Assembly: GCA_021777365.1 (NCBI GenBank)
Contig: JAJYDP010000257.1
Span: 1 to 7,050, forward strand
Length of the DNA: 7,050 nucleotides
Direction: 5' to 3'
Source: Chloroflexota bacterium
GTDB taxonomy: Bacteria; Chloroflexota; Limnocylindria; Limnocylindrales; CSP1-4
Below are positions 1-6,054 of this stretch, one piece after another. Within the stretch, counting starts at the first letter, position 1. Each line of letters starts with the position of its first letter. The translations under genes and the position numbers were made by a program. The notes under the pieces were generated by a model. The model was given only the letters and a program-made list of their open reading frames with translations. It did no database searches and had not been told where the DNA came from.

Positions 1-196
1 ACAGGTCCAGCCCGAACGCGTCGATTGCGGCGGCAGCCACCTTCGCGTCGGCGGCAGACGCCGCGGCCCGGGGCACGTGGGCGGAGGCGAGGGTGATGCC
101 CGTGGGATCGGATGGGACCGGGCTGTTTCCGGCGGCGCCACAACCGGTCGTGAGGACGACGGCGAGAGCGAGCAGGGCCGCGAGTCGATGTCTCAT
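1..196 (-). CDS. Partial lipoprotein, probably a secreted serpin-family protease inhibitor (N-terminus only)
   Basis: Reading leftward from an ATG at 196-194, the frame stays open to the window edge, giving 65 residues. Residues 1-19 form a lipoprotein signal peptide: a basic start (MRHR), an Ala/Leu/Val hydrophobic core, and a lipobox ending in LTTGC with Cys19 as the predicted lipidated residue. The mature part has a short Gly/Pro/Ser-rich linker, then a stretch reading ITLASAHVPRAAA and, at the edge, AIDAFGLDL. In bacterial serpins a similar 'VPR ... NAFAFDLY' segment is the first conserved part before the serpin fold, so a cell-envelope-anchored serpin inhibiting serine or cysteine proteases is the best guess. 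The reactive-centre loop and the rest of the fold lie outside the window. No clear Shine-Dalgarno precedes the ATG. The lipoprotein call is firm; the serpin call rests on about 30 residues. It is transcribed divergently from gatC. Confidence 0.6.
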   Translation of the reverse strand, partial: MRHRLAALLALAVVLTTGCGAAGNSPVPSDPTGITLASAHVPRAAASAADAKVAAAAIDAFGLDL

Positions 197-286
197 GGCG
201 TGGAGACGCCGCCACGGCGCGAGGTGTTCCCTCCGTTCTCGAGGAGGCGCCGGCCGGGGAGGGGACGCCCGGAGCCCGGAATCCGC

Positions 287-303
287 CGGCCGGTGATCGG
301 CCG
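287..303. promoter_or_regulatory. Inverted repeat in the divergent serpin-like/gatC intergenic region
   Basis: CGGCCG at 287-292 and CGGCCG at 298-303 are mutual reverse complements around the 5-bp centre GTGAT. The dyad lies about 28 bp upstream of the putative gatC -10 box, where an operator could sit. GC-rich DNA yields such dyads by chance, so a regulatory role is only a possibility. Nothing else in 197-343 looks like a gene. Confidence 0.2.
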
Positions 304-330
304 TCCGATGGGCCGCCGTCCCGCGTCCGG

Positions 331-336
331 TATCAT
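331..336 (+). promoter_or_regulatory. Putative -10 box for gatC, possibly giving a leaderless mRNA
   Basis: TATCAT fits the TAnnnT -10 pattern and is one of very few AT-rich hexamers in this GC-rich stretch. It ends 7 bp before the gatC ATG at 344, so transcription would begin at or within a base or two of the start codon. The only Shine-Dalgarno-like bases (GGGAG, 339-343) directly abut the ATG with no spacer, which also fits leaderless initiation. No convincing -35 box is visible. Confidence 0.4.
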
Positions 337-343
337 CCGGGAG

Positions 344-643
344 ATGGCCACCCTGTCACGCGCCGATGTCGAGCACGTCGCGCATCTCGCTCGTCTCGGG
401 CTGACAGAGCAGGAACTGACACTGCTCGAAGGGCAGCTCAACCACATCCTGGACCAGTACCGCGTGCTGTCCGAGCTGGACACGGCCGCGATACCGCCCA
501 CCGCCCAGACGATCGAGCTCGAGAACATCCTGCGGGACGATGTCCCAGGCGCATCGCTGACGCCGGACGAGGTGCTGGCCGGGGCACCGGAGCGGCAGGG
601 GGACTACTTCGTGGTGCCGGTGGTGGTCGAGGGGGCCGACTGA
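344..643 (+). CDS. gatC: Aspartyl/glutamyl-tRNA(Asn/Gln) amidotransferase subunit C
   Basis: GatC is the small subunit of the heterotrimeric cytoplasmic amidotransferase GatCAB, which turns Glu-tRNA(Gln) into Gln-tRNA(Gln) and/or Asp-tRNA(Asn) into Asn-tRNA(Asn). It wraps around GatA and stabilises the GatA-GatB contact. The 99-residue product has the normal family length and the characteristic order: N-terminal helical part (LSRADVEHVAHLARLGL), the NHILDQYRVLSELDT segment, the PTAQ turn, the N-I-L-R-D-D segment, and the C-terminal APERQGDYFVVPVVVE tail. The frame is open upstream to an ATG at 77, but that extra 89-residue stretch is Arg/Gly-rich and unlike any GatC, so the ATG at 344, where family homology starts, is chosen. 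It is first in the gat operon, with 69 bp to gatA. Its promoter may produce a leaderless transcript. Confidence 0.95.
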   Translation: MATLSRADVEHVAHLARLGLTEQELTLLEGQLNHILDQYRVLSELDTAAIPPTAQTIELENILRDDVPGASLTPDEVLAGAPERQGDYFVVPVVVEGAD

Positions 644-681
644 GGCCATGGCGACCGACCGCCGGGCGATGCCCGTGCCCT

Positions 682-703
682 GGCGGCTCGTTGGCCGCCG
701 AGG
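682..703 (+). promoter_or_regulatory. Hairpin abutting the gatA Shine-Dalgarno
   Basis: GGCGGC (682-687) and GCCGCC (694-699) form a 6-bp stem with a 6-nt loop. It is directly followed by GAGG (700-703), the best ribosome-binding sequence for gatA, 9 nt before the ATG at 713. The stem lies in the 69-bp gatC-gatA gap and could modulate gatA translation. The base pairing and the SD are visible; any control function is inferred. Confidence 0.3.
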
Positions 704-712
704 CACGCGGCG

Positions 713-2332
713 ATGACCGACCGCCAGGAGATGGGCGCGGACCGGCGCGTCACCCGCCTGCGCGCCCACGCGATGGCCCGCGGGCTGCGCGCCGGCGAGT
801 TCAGCGCGCGCGAGCTGGTCGACGCGCACCTGGCGGCGGCGCACGCCACGGACCGAGGCCTGCACGCCTGGATGTTCCTCGACGATGGCCGGGCGCGGAC
901 CCGCGCGGACGCCGCCGACCGCCGCCTGGCCGAGGCGCGCCGCGCCGGACCGGACGCGCTGGCCGCGCTGCCGCCGCTCCTCGGAATCCCCGTGGGCCTC
1001 AAGGACCTCGTCGTCACGCGCGGCCAGTCCTCCACGGCCGGGAGCCGCATCCTGCGCGGGTTCGTGGGGACCTACGACGCCCACATCGCCGAGCGGATCG
1101 ATGCCGCCGGCGGGGTCGTGCTCGGCAAGACCAACATGGACGAGTTCGCCATGGGCTCCTCGACCGAGCACTCCGGATGGGGTCCGACCGGCAACCCGTG
1201 GGACCTCGGCCGCGTGCCCGGGGGCAGCAGCGGGGGCTCCGCGGCCGCCGTCGCCGCGTACCACTGCGCGGTCTCGATCGGGACCGACACCGGCGGCTCC
1301 ATCCGCCAGCCCGCCGCGCTCTGTGGCGTCGCCGGCATGAAGCCGACCTACGGGCGCGTCAGCCGCTACGGGATCGTCGCCTTCGCCAGCTCGCTCGACC
1401 AGGTGGGACCGTTCGGCAGGGACGTCCGCGACGTGGCTGCGCTGCTGCAGACCATCGCGGGACGGGACGGCCGCGACTCGACGTCGAGCCCCCTGCCCGT
1501 GCCCGACTACCTCGCCGACCTGGCGGGCGACGATGACGTGGCCGCGGGCGCCGTACGCGGCCTGCGGCTGGGCCTGCCCCGCGAGTACTTCGTCGCCGGC
1601 ATGGAGCCGGGTGTCGAGGCGCGGGTGCGGGAGGCGGTGCGGGCGCTCGAGTCGGCCGGCGCGGAGATCGTCGACGTCTCGCTGCCGCACACCGACTACG
1701 GCCTCGCCACGTACTACATCATCGCGCCCGCCGAGGCGTCCGCGAACCTCGCCCGGTACGATGGGGTCCGGTTCGGCTGGTCGCTGCGCGACGGCGACGT
1801 GCTCGCCAACTACCTGGCGACGCGCGGCACGGGCTTCGGCGACGAGGTGAAGCGCCGAATCATGCTTGGCACCTACGCGCTGTCGGCCGGCTACTACGAC
1901 GCCTACTACGTGAAGGCGCAGAAGGTCCGGACCCTGATCAAGGGCGACTTCGACGCGGCCTTCGAGCGCGTGGACGCCATCGTCGCGCCCACCAGCCCGA
2001 GCGTGGCATTCCCGCTGGGCGCCCGCCTGGACGACCCCGTCGCGATGTACCTCTCCGACGCGTGCACGCTGCCGGTCAACGTGGCCGGGCTTCCCGGGAT
2101 CTCGATCCCGTGCGGCCTTTCCGACGGCCTGCCGGTCGGTCTGCAGATCATCGGCCGGGCCTGGGACGAGGCGGGGATCCTGCGGATCGGGCGCGCCTAC
2201 GAGGCGATCACCGCCGACGCGGACTGGCGGACACAGGAGCCGTCCGACCTGCCGGCGCTGGAGGATCCCGCGACGGCGCCGCCGCGCCTGCCCGACGCGG
2301 CTTCTATTTCCGGGCGCCGGACGCCGGCCTGA
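713..2332 (+). CDS. gatA: Aspartyl/glutamyl-tRNA(Asn/Gln) amidotransferase subunit A (glutaminase subunit)
   Basis: GatA is the amidase-signature subunit of GatCAB. It hydrolyses glutamine (or asparagine) and channels the ammonia to GatB. The Ser-cisSer-Lys catalytic triad is complete: Lys97 in [10 protein letters not shown], cis-Ser172 in the [12 protein letters not shown] signature, and nucleophile Ser196 in [11 protein letters not shown]. The following [29 protein letters not shown] block and the C-terminal [23 protein letters not shown] block are typical of GatA rather than of other amidases. The product is 539 residues against roughly 480-490 for most GatA proteins. The excess is a Pro/Ala-rich, probably disordered tail after about residue 510, plus a few N-terminal residues. 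The start at 713 has GAGG 9 nt upstream; an in-frame ATG at 731 directly abuts AGGAG and is less likely. It is followed 17 bp later by the aminotransferase gene. Confidence 0.96.
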   Translation: MTDRQEMGADRRVTRLRAHAMARGLRAGEFSARELVDAHLAAAHATDRGLHAWMFLDDGRARTRADAADRRLAEARRAGPDALAALPPLLGIPVGLKDLVVTRGQSSTAGSRILRGFVGTYDAHIAERIDAAGGVVLGKTNMDEFAMGSSTEHSGWGPTGNPWDLGRVPGGSSGGSAAAVAAYHCAVSIGTDTGGSIRQPAALCGVAGMKPTYGRVSRYGIVAFASSLDQVGPFGRDVRDVAALLQTIAGRDGRDSTSSPLPVPDYLADLAGDDDVAAGAVRGLRLGLPREYFVAGMEPGVEARVREAVRALESAGAEIVDVSLPHTDYGLATYYIIAPAEASANLARYDGVRFGWSLRDGDVLANYLATRGTGFGDEVKRRIMLGTYALSAGYYDAYYVKAQKVRTLIKGDFDAAFERVDAIVAPTSPSVAFPLGARLDDPVAMYLSDACTLPVNVAGLPGISIPCGLSDGLPVGLQIIGRAWDEAGILRIGRAYEAITADADWRTQEPSDLPALEDPATAPPRLPDAASISGRRTPA

Positions 2333-2349
2333 CCGGAGAGGAGTGACCG

Positions 2350-3537
2350 ATGTCCATCGAGAGCTTGCCGCCGTCGACCCGCTCGCGGCTGGCTGCCCGC
2401 GTGTCGGCCGTGCCGGCCTCCGGGATCCGCAAGTTCTTCGACGTCATCGCCACCATGCCCGACGTCATCTCGCTCGGCGTGGGCGAGCCCGACTTCACGA
2501 CGCCCGCCCGGGTGGTGCAGGCGGGCATCCGGTCGCTCGAGGCGGGCCGCACGCACTACACGAGCAACTACGGGACCCTCGAGCTGCGTCGCGGGATCGC
2601 CGACAACCTGGAGCGGCGGTACGGCGTCTCGTACGACCCCGCGACCGAGGTCCTGGTTACGGTCGGCGCATCCGAGGCCGTGGCCGCGACGATGACGGCG
2701 CTCGTCGACCCCGGCGACGAGGTGCTGCTGCACGAGCCCTCGTACGTCGCGTACATGCCGGCGATCGTCTTCGCAGGCGGCACGACCGTTCACGTCCCGA
2801 CCCGTGCCGCCGACGGCTTCGCGCTCGACCCGGACGAGGTGGAGCGCCGCGTGACGGCACGGACCAGGGTCCTGTTCCTGGGATACCCGTGCAACCCGAC
2901 CGGCGCCGTGCTGCCCCCCGACGTGCTCCGTGCGCTCGCCGACGTTGCCCGCCGGCACGACCTGCTGGTGGTCAGCGACGAGATCTACGACCGGCTGGTC
3001 TACGGCGGCCACCACCACGAGTCGATCTCGAGCCTGCCCGGGATGCGGGAGCGCACCGTGCTGATCGGCGGGTTTTCCAAGGCCTACGCGATGACCGGGT
3101 GGCGGGTGGGCTACATCTGCGCGCCGCGCGACATCCTCGAGGGGATCGTCAAGATCCACCAGTACGCCATCATGTGCGCGCCCACCACCGCCCAGGACGC
3201 CGCGGCGGTCGCCCTGCGCGAGGCGGAGCCCGACGTGGAGCGCATGCTCGCCGAGTACGATCGGCGCCGGCGGATGTTCGTGGACGGCCTGAACCGGATC
3301 GGGCTGCCGACGATCGAGCCGAGGGGCGCGTTCTACGCCTTTCCGTACGTCGGCGGGACGGGTCTCAGCAGCGAGCAGTTCAGCGAACGGCTGCTGTTCG
3401 AGGAGCACGTCGCGGTCGTGCCGGGCGACTCGTTCGGGCCGTCAGGTGCCGGCCACGTGCGCGCCTGCTACGCGACCAGCTACGAGCAGCTGGAGGAGGC
3501 CCTGGTCCGGATCGAACGCTTCGTGGCGCGGCTGTGA
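2350..3537 (+). CDS. PLP-dependent class I/II aminotransferase (aspartate/aromatic-type)
   Basis: This 395-residue fold-type I aminotransferase moves an amino group between an amino acid and a 2-oxoacid with pyridoxal phosphate in the cytoplasm. Visible landmarks in order are SLGVGEPDFTTP (41-52), HYTSNYGTLELRRGI, the cofactor-phosphate region VGASEA, Asn182 in YPCNPTG, Asp210 and Tyr213 in SDEIYDRL, the PLP Schiff-base Lys244 in GGFSKAYAMTGWRVGY, and a C-terminal Arg371 in HVRACYAT expected to bind the substrate carboxylate. Length and motif set fit the aspartate/aromatic/alanine aminotransferase subgroup. Substrate cannot be fixed from sequence alone, so no symbol is given. The start is well supported: GGAGAGGAG at 2335-2343 lies 6 nt before the ATG. 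It sits 17 bp after gatA and 11 bp before gatB, so co-transcription is almost certain. A link to glutamate/aspartate supply for tRNA amidation is inference. Confidence 0.93.
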   Translation: MSIESLPPSTRSRLAARVSAVPASGIRKFFDVIATMPDVISLGVGEPDFTTPARVVQAGIRSLEAGRTHYTSNYGTLELRRGIADNLERRYGVSYDPATEVLVTVGASEAVAATMTALVDPGDEVLLHEPSYVAYMPAIVFAGGTTVHVPTRAADGFALDPDEVERRVTARTRVLFLGYPCNPTGAVLPPDVLRALADVARRHDLLVVSDEIYDRLVYGGHHHESISSLPGMRERTVLIGGFSKAYAMTGWRVGYICAPRDILEGIVKIHQYAIMCAPTTAQDAAAVALREAEPDVERMLAEYDRRRRMFVDGLNRIGLPTIEPRGAFYAFPYVGGTGLSSEQFSERLLFEEHVAVVPGDSFGPSGAGHVRACYATSYEQLEEALVRIERFVARL

Positions 3538-3548
3538 GGGCGCGGCGC

Positions 3549-5063
3549 ATGGCGGACGCTGCCGCCGGCGGCAACGGACCGGGAGCCACCGAAGGCATGG
3601 GACCGGGCGCGGCGACCCGCTGGGAGGCGGTGATCGGGATCGAGGTCCACGCGCAGCTGCGCACGGCCTCGAAGATGTTCTGCCGCTGCTCCACCGACCT
3701 GCGGGACGCAGGGCCGAACAGCCGCACCTGCCCGGTCTGCCTGGGGATGCCCGGGGTCCTGCCGGTGATCAACCGCCGCGCGGTGGAGCTCGTGCTCGCC
3801 ACCGGGCTCGCCATCGACGCCGAGATCGCGCCCGTCACCCGCTGGGACCGCAAGAACTACTTCTACCCCGACCTCCCCAAGGGCTACCAGATCAGTCAGT
3901 ACGACCTGCCGCTCGCCTCGCGCGGCCAGCTCTCGTTCGACACGAGCGAGGGGCCGTTCACCGTGCACATCACGCGGGCGCACCTCGAGGAGGACACCGC
4001 CCGGCTGCAGCACACCACGGACGAGCTGGGGCGGCGCATCAGCCTGGTCGACTTCAACCGGTCGGGGCTGCCGCTGATGGAGATCGTCACCGAGCCCGAC
4101 ATCCGTACCGCCGAACAGGCACGCCGGTACGCGGAGGAGCTCCGGCTGCTGCTCCGCACGATCGGCGCCTCGGACGCGGAGATGGAGAACGGCCAGATGC
4201 GGGTGGAGGCGAACGTCTCGCTGCGCCCGGCCGGCCGTGAGGCGTTCGGCACGCGCGTCGAGGTCAAGAACATGAACTCGTTCCGCGCGGTCGAGCGGGC
4301 GATCGCCCATGAGATCGAGCGGCAGGCCCGGGTGCTCGACGCGGGCGAGACGCTCGTGCAGGAGACGCGCGGCTGGGACGACGTCCACAACGAGACGTAC
4401 CGGATGCGGGTCAAGGAATACTCCGACGACTATCGCTACTTCCCGGAGCCCGACCTGCCGCCGCTGCGAACCGATGCGGCCTGGCTGGAGTCGATCCGGT
4501 TGGGGCTCCCGGAGCTGCCCGCGGTGCGCCGCACCCGGTACGTCGGCGAGCTGGGGCTGTCCCCGTATGACGCCGGGGTGATCGTGGGCGACCCGGCGGC
4601 CCGCGCGCTCTTCGAGGAGGCGCTCGCGGAGGCGGGCGCCTCCTCCATGCCGAAGGCGCTGGCGAACTGGGTGACCGGCGAGTACCTGCGTATCGCGAGG
4701 CAGCGGGGAGACGGCGGGCGGGCATCCGGCGCGGAGCTCGCGCGACTCGTCGCCATGGTCTCGGACGGGCGCATTTCCGGCACCAATGGCAAGGAGATCC
4801 TCGCGCGGCACGTCGAGACCGGCGAGCCGGTCGAGCGGATCGTCGAGGAGCTGGGTCTCGCGCAGATCTCCGACACCGGCGCGCTCGCGTCGGCGGTGGA
4901 CGAGGTCCTCGCCGCGAACCCCGGCGCGGCGTCGGACTACCGCGCGGGGAAGCAGCAGGCGGTCGGCTTCCTGGTGGGGCAGGTCATGAAGGCGACACGC
5001 GGCCAGGCCAACGCGGCCATCGTGCAGCGGCTGGTGCGCGAGCGGCTGGAGGAGGGGGCGTGA
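3549..5063 (+). CDS. gatB: Aspartyl/glutamyl-tRNA(Asn/Gln) amidotransferase subunit B
   Basis: GatB binds the misacylated tRNA, activates its side-chain carboxylate with ATP and uses ammonia from GatA to form the amide. The 504-residue product shows the family start (WEAVIGIEVHAQL, from residue 25), a zinc-site-like cysteine set (Cys45 and Cys47 in FCRCS, Cys61 and Cys64 in CPVCLG), and RKNYFYPDLPKGYQISQYD. Further on come the LEEDTARLQH and VDFNRSGLPLMEIVTEPD motifs and the VEVKNMNSF segment of the kinase-like cradle. A helical domain and a C-terminal YqeY-type tRNA-binding tail (KQQAVGFLVGQVMKATRGQANA) complete it. The ATG at 3549 has GAGGG 8 nt upstream, overlapping the end of the aminotransferase gene. 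It adds a Gly/Ala-rich lead of about 24 residues; an in-frame ATG at 3597 would remove most of that. The frame is also open far upstream, but there it is only the shadow of the aminotransferase gene. Confidence 0.96.
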   Translation: MADAAAGGNGPGATEGMGPGAATRWEAVIGIEVHAQLRTASKMFCRCSTDLRDAGPNSRTCPVCLGMPGVLPVINRRAVELVLATGLAIDAEIAPVTRWDRKNYFYPDLPKGYQISQYDLPLASRGQLSFDTSEGPFTVHITRAHLEEDTARLQHTTDELGRRISLVDFNRSGLPLMEIVTEPDIRTAEQARRYAEELRLLLRTIGASDAEMENGQMRVEANVSLRPAGREAFGTRVEVKNMNSFRAVERAIAHEIERQARVLDAGETLVQETRGWDDVHNETYRMRVKEYSDDYRYFPEPDLPPLRTDAAWLESIRLGLPELPAVRRTRYVGELGLSPYDAGVIVGDPAARALFEEALAEAGASSMPKALANWVTGEYLRIARQRGDGGRASGAELARLVAMVSDGRISGTNGKEILARHVETGEPVERIVEELGLAQISDTGALASAVDEVLAANPGAASDYRAGKQQAVGFLVGQVMKATRGQANAAIVQRLVRERLEEGA

Positions 5064-5073
5064 ACCGGGACGG

Positions 5074-5403
5074 ATGGGCGCGGCCGTCGTGCCAGTGGGT
5101 GGTGGTGCGGTGCAGCCGCGGGGTCGGTCGGTGAGCGCGCTGAACGTGGTGTTCTGGGTCGGCGGCGTGGCGCTGGTCGCCGCGGCATACGTCCGGGGCG
5201 TGCCGTACTGGCGCCGGTACCAGGCGCTGCGCGCGCAGCAGGACAACATCCGCCGCTACGAGACGTGGCGGGGCCGGCCGACCGAATCGGGCCCGTCCAG
5301 CGCGGACCTCATGGAGACGGAGCTGCGCCGTCGCGCCCAGCCATGGCTGGTGGCCGGAATCGCCGGCATCGTGATGATCCTGGCCGGGTTCGCGGTGCGG
5401 TAG
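5074..5403 (+). CDS. Small membrane protein of unknown function with two transmembrane helices
   Basis: The 109-residue ORF begins 10 bp after gatB and is probably the last gene of the operon. Two hydrophobic segments are visible, about residues 22-40 (ALNVVFWVGGVALVAAAYV) and 91-107 (WLVAGIAGIVMILAGFA). They are separated by a charged, Arg-rich loop of about 50 residues containing YWRRYQALRAQQDNIRRYETWRGRP, part of which may be helical. No enzyme motif or known family is recognised. The ATG at 5074 has only a weak GGGA 3 nt upstream. The first 19 residues are Gly/Val/Pro-rich and unconvincing, so an in-frame GTG at 5131, giving a 90-residue protein that starts just before the first helix, is a serious alternative. 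Coding status is supported by the two clean hydrophobic segments and by position; function is unknown. Confidence 0.65.
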   Translation: MGAAVVPVGGGAVQPRGRSVSALNVVFWVGGVALVAAAYVRGVPYWRRYQALRAQQDNIRRYETWRGRPTESGPSSADLMETELRRRAQPWLVAGIAGIVMILAGFAVR

Positions 5404-5421
5404 AGGATCCGGGTCGGGAAT

Positions 5422-5438
5422 GGCCTGGCCGCCAGGTC
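5422..5438 (+). terminator. Hairpin downstream of the gat operon, possible terminator
   Basis: GGCCTGG (5422-5428), loop CCG, and CCAGGTC (5432-5438) form a 7-bp stem with one G-U pair, 18 bp after the stop of the small membrane protein gene. No T-tract follows, so it is not a classic intrinsic terminator. It also shares its right arm with the first 36-bp repeat, which clouds interpretation. Confidence 0.3.
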
Positions 5439-5534
5439 CGGCTCTCCACACCGATGCGATCGGGCCGCCAGGTCCGGCTCTCCACACCGATGCGATCGGG
5501 CCGCCAGGTCCGGCTCTCCACACCGATGCGATCG
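5427..5534. repeat. Three perfect tandem copies of a 36-bp unit
   Basis: Units at 5427-5462, 5463-5498 and 5499-5534 are identical and directly adjacent; the first 6 bases of a fourth unit follow (5535-5540). Each unit begins GGCCGCCAGGTCCGG and ends CCGATGCGATCG. Two dyads recur per period: GGCCG with CGGCT around CCAGGTC, and CCGAT with ATCGG around GCG (5451-5463, 5487-5499, 5523-5535). There are no spacers, so it is not CRISPR. Because 36 is divisible by three and no frame has a stop, all six frames read through as repeated peptides, but none resembles a protein. It may be a minisatellite from replication slippage, or an array of binding sites. Confidence 0.95.
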
Positions 5535-5616
5535 GGCCGCAAGCGCGCATGGCTCCCGCTCGAGCGCCTGCCGGAGCGCCCCGCGCGACAGGCTTCGGCC
5601 ACGGCTCGTCAACTCC

Positions 5617-5692
5617 GACCGGGGCCGCCTGACGCTATCGCGCCCCGGTCTCTGCCGCCCCAGCCCCGGCGGCGGGACGCTATCGTGCCGCC
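5617..5692. repeat. Repeated GACGCTATCG motif, each copy framed by inverted repeats
   Basis: GACGCTATCGCGCC (5631-5644) and GACGCTATCGTGCC (5676-5689) match at 13 of 14 positions, 45 bp apart. The first lies within an 8-bp inverted repeat, GACCGGGG (5617-5624) and CCCCGGTC (5643-5650). The second lies within GGCGGC (5668-5673) and GCCGCC (5687-5692). A related CGCTATCG occurs at 5883-5890. TATCGC and TATCGT could be -10 boxes or the motif could be an operator; neither is established. Confidence 0.4.
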
Positions 5693-5849
5693 ATGGCCGC
5701 CATCGCACGCGGGAGGAGCATTACGGAGCCGAACGCGACCCGCCAGACGGCCCGTGGCCCGTCGACAGGCCCGGATCGTGCGGGGTTTCGCCCTCCCTGG
5801 CCCGGATTCGCCCCCATCCGGGTGCGTGGCCCTGTGTAAGGATCGCCGG

Positions 5850-5910
5850 GCGTCCAGTAGCGCCGGAGTCGAGGAGAACTGGCGCTATCGCACACCACGC
5901 GTCCAGTAGC
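5850..5910. repeat. 12-bp direct repeat, 49 bp apart
   Basis: GCGTCCAGTAGC occurs exactly at 5850-5861 and 5899-5910. The second copy overlaps a small dyad, TAGCT (5907-5911) with AGCTA (5919-5923). The interval contains CGCTATCG (5883-5890), a motif also seen twice further left. No function is recognised. Confidence 0.55.
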
Positions 5911-6000
5911 TACCGCGGAGCTAGAGCGATTCGACGCCATCCAACACCGGGCACGGGCTTCGGCCAGAAGCGCCCGCTCCACTGCCGGACCGGCCTGCGC

Positions 6001-6040
6001 CGAGAACCGAGCTGAACCGCCGAGGACCGAGCTGAACCGC
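6001..6040. repeat. 20-bp tandem duplication
   Basis: The 20-mers at 6001-6020 and 6021-6040 differ only at their fifth base (CGAGAACC versus CGAGGACC, both ending GAGCTGAACCGC). They lie directly before the hairpin at 6037-6054, about 30 bp past the stop of the convergent CoA-binding gene. A local slippage duplication is the simplest explanation. Confidence 0.85.
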
Positions 6041-6054
6041 CGCGAACGCGGCGG
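6037..6054 (-). terminator. Strong hairpin after the CoA-binding protein gene, probable terminator
   Basis: CCGCCGCG (6037-6044), AA, and CGCGGCGG (6047-6054) form a perfect 8-bp GC-only inverted repeat. It lies 18 bp beyond the TAG stop of the minus-strand CoA-binding gene. Only TT follows on that strand, so no real U-tract exists. Position and stem strength favour a terminator in a GC-rich genome, possibly acting in both directions. Confidence 0.45.

Noticed and set aside
77..343. Longer GatC starting at 77
   Set aside because: The extra residues are low-complexity, overlap the opposite-strand lipoprotein gene and lie outside the GatC family.
356..1690. Long minus-strand ORF opposite gatC and gatA
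   Set aside because: It is the antisense shadow of two certain genes, with Arg/Gly/His-rich composition and no family features.
2343..3548. Aminotransferase-spanning N-terminal extension of GatB, which would give a 906-residue protein
   Set aside because: The extension is the out-of-frame reading of the aminotransferase gene and is Arg/Pro-rich; GatB homology begins near 3621 and has its own ribosome-binding site.
3480..5249. Long minus-strand ORF opposite gatB
   Set aside because: It mirrors gatB codon bias, has no recognisable domain, and gatB is certain.
5427..5534. CRISPR array suggested by 36-bp direct repeats
   Set aside because: The units are directly adjacent with no spacers, and no cas gene is present.
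5693..5839. 48-codon ORF right after TATCGT
   Set aside because: There is no Shine-Dalgarno, no hydrophobic or conserved motif, and chance short ORFs are frequent at this GC content; only the upstream motif is of interest.
5265..5909. 214-residue plus-strand ORF through the 36-bp repeats
   Set aside because: It overlaps the membrane protein gene, has Arg/Pro-rich random-looking content, and is open only because the repeat lacks stops in every frame.
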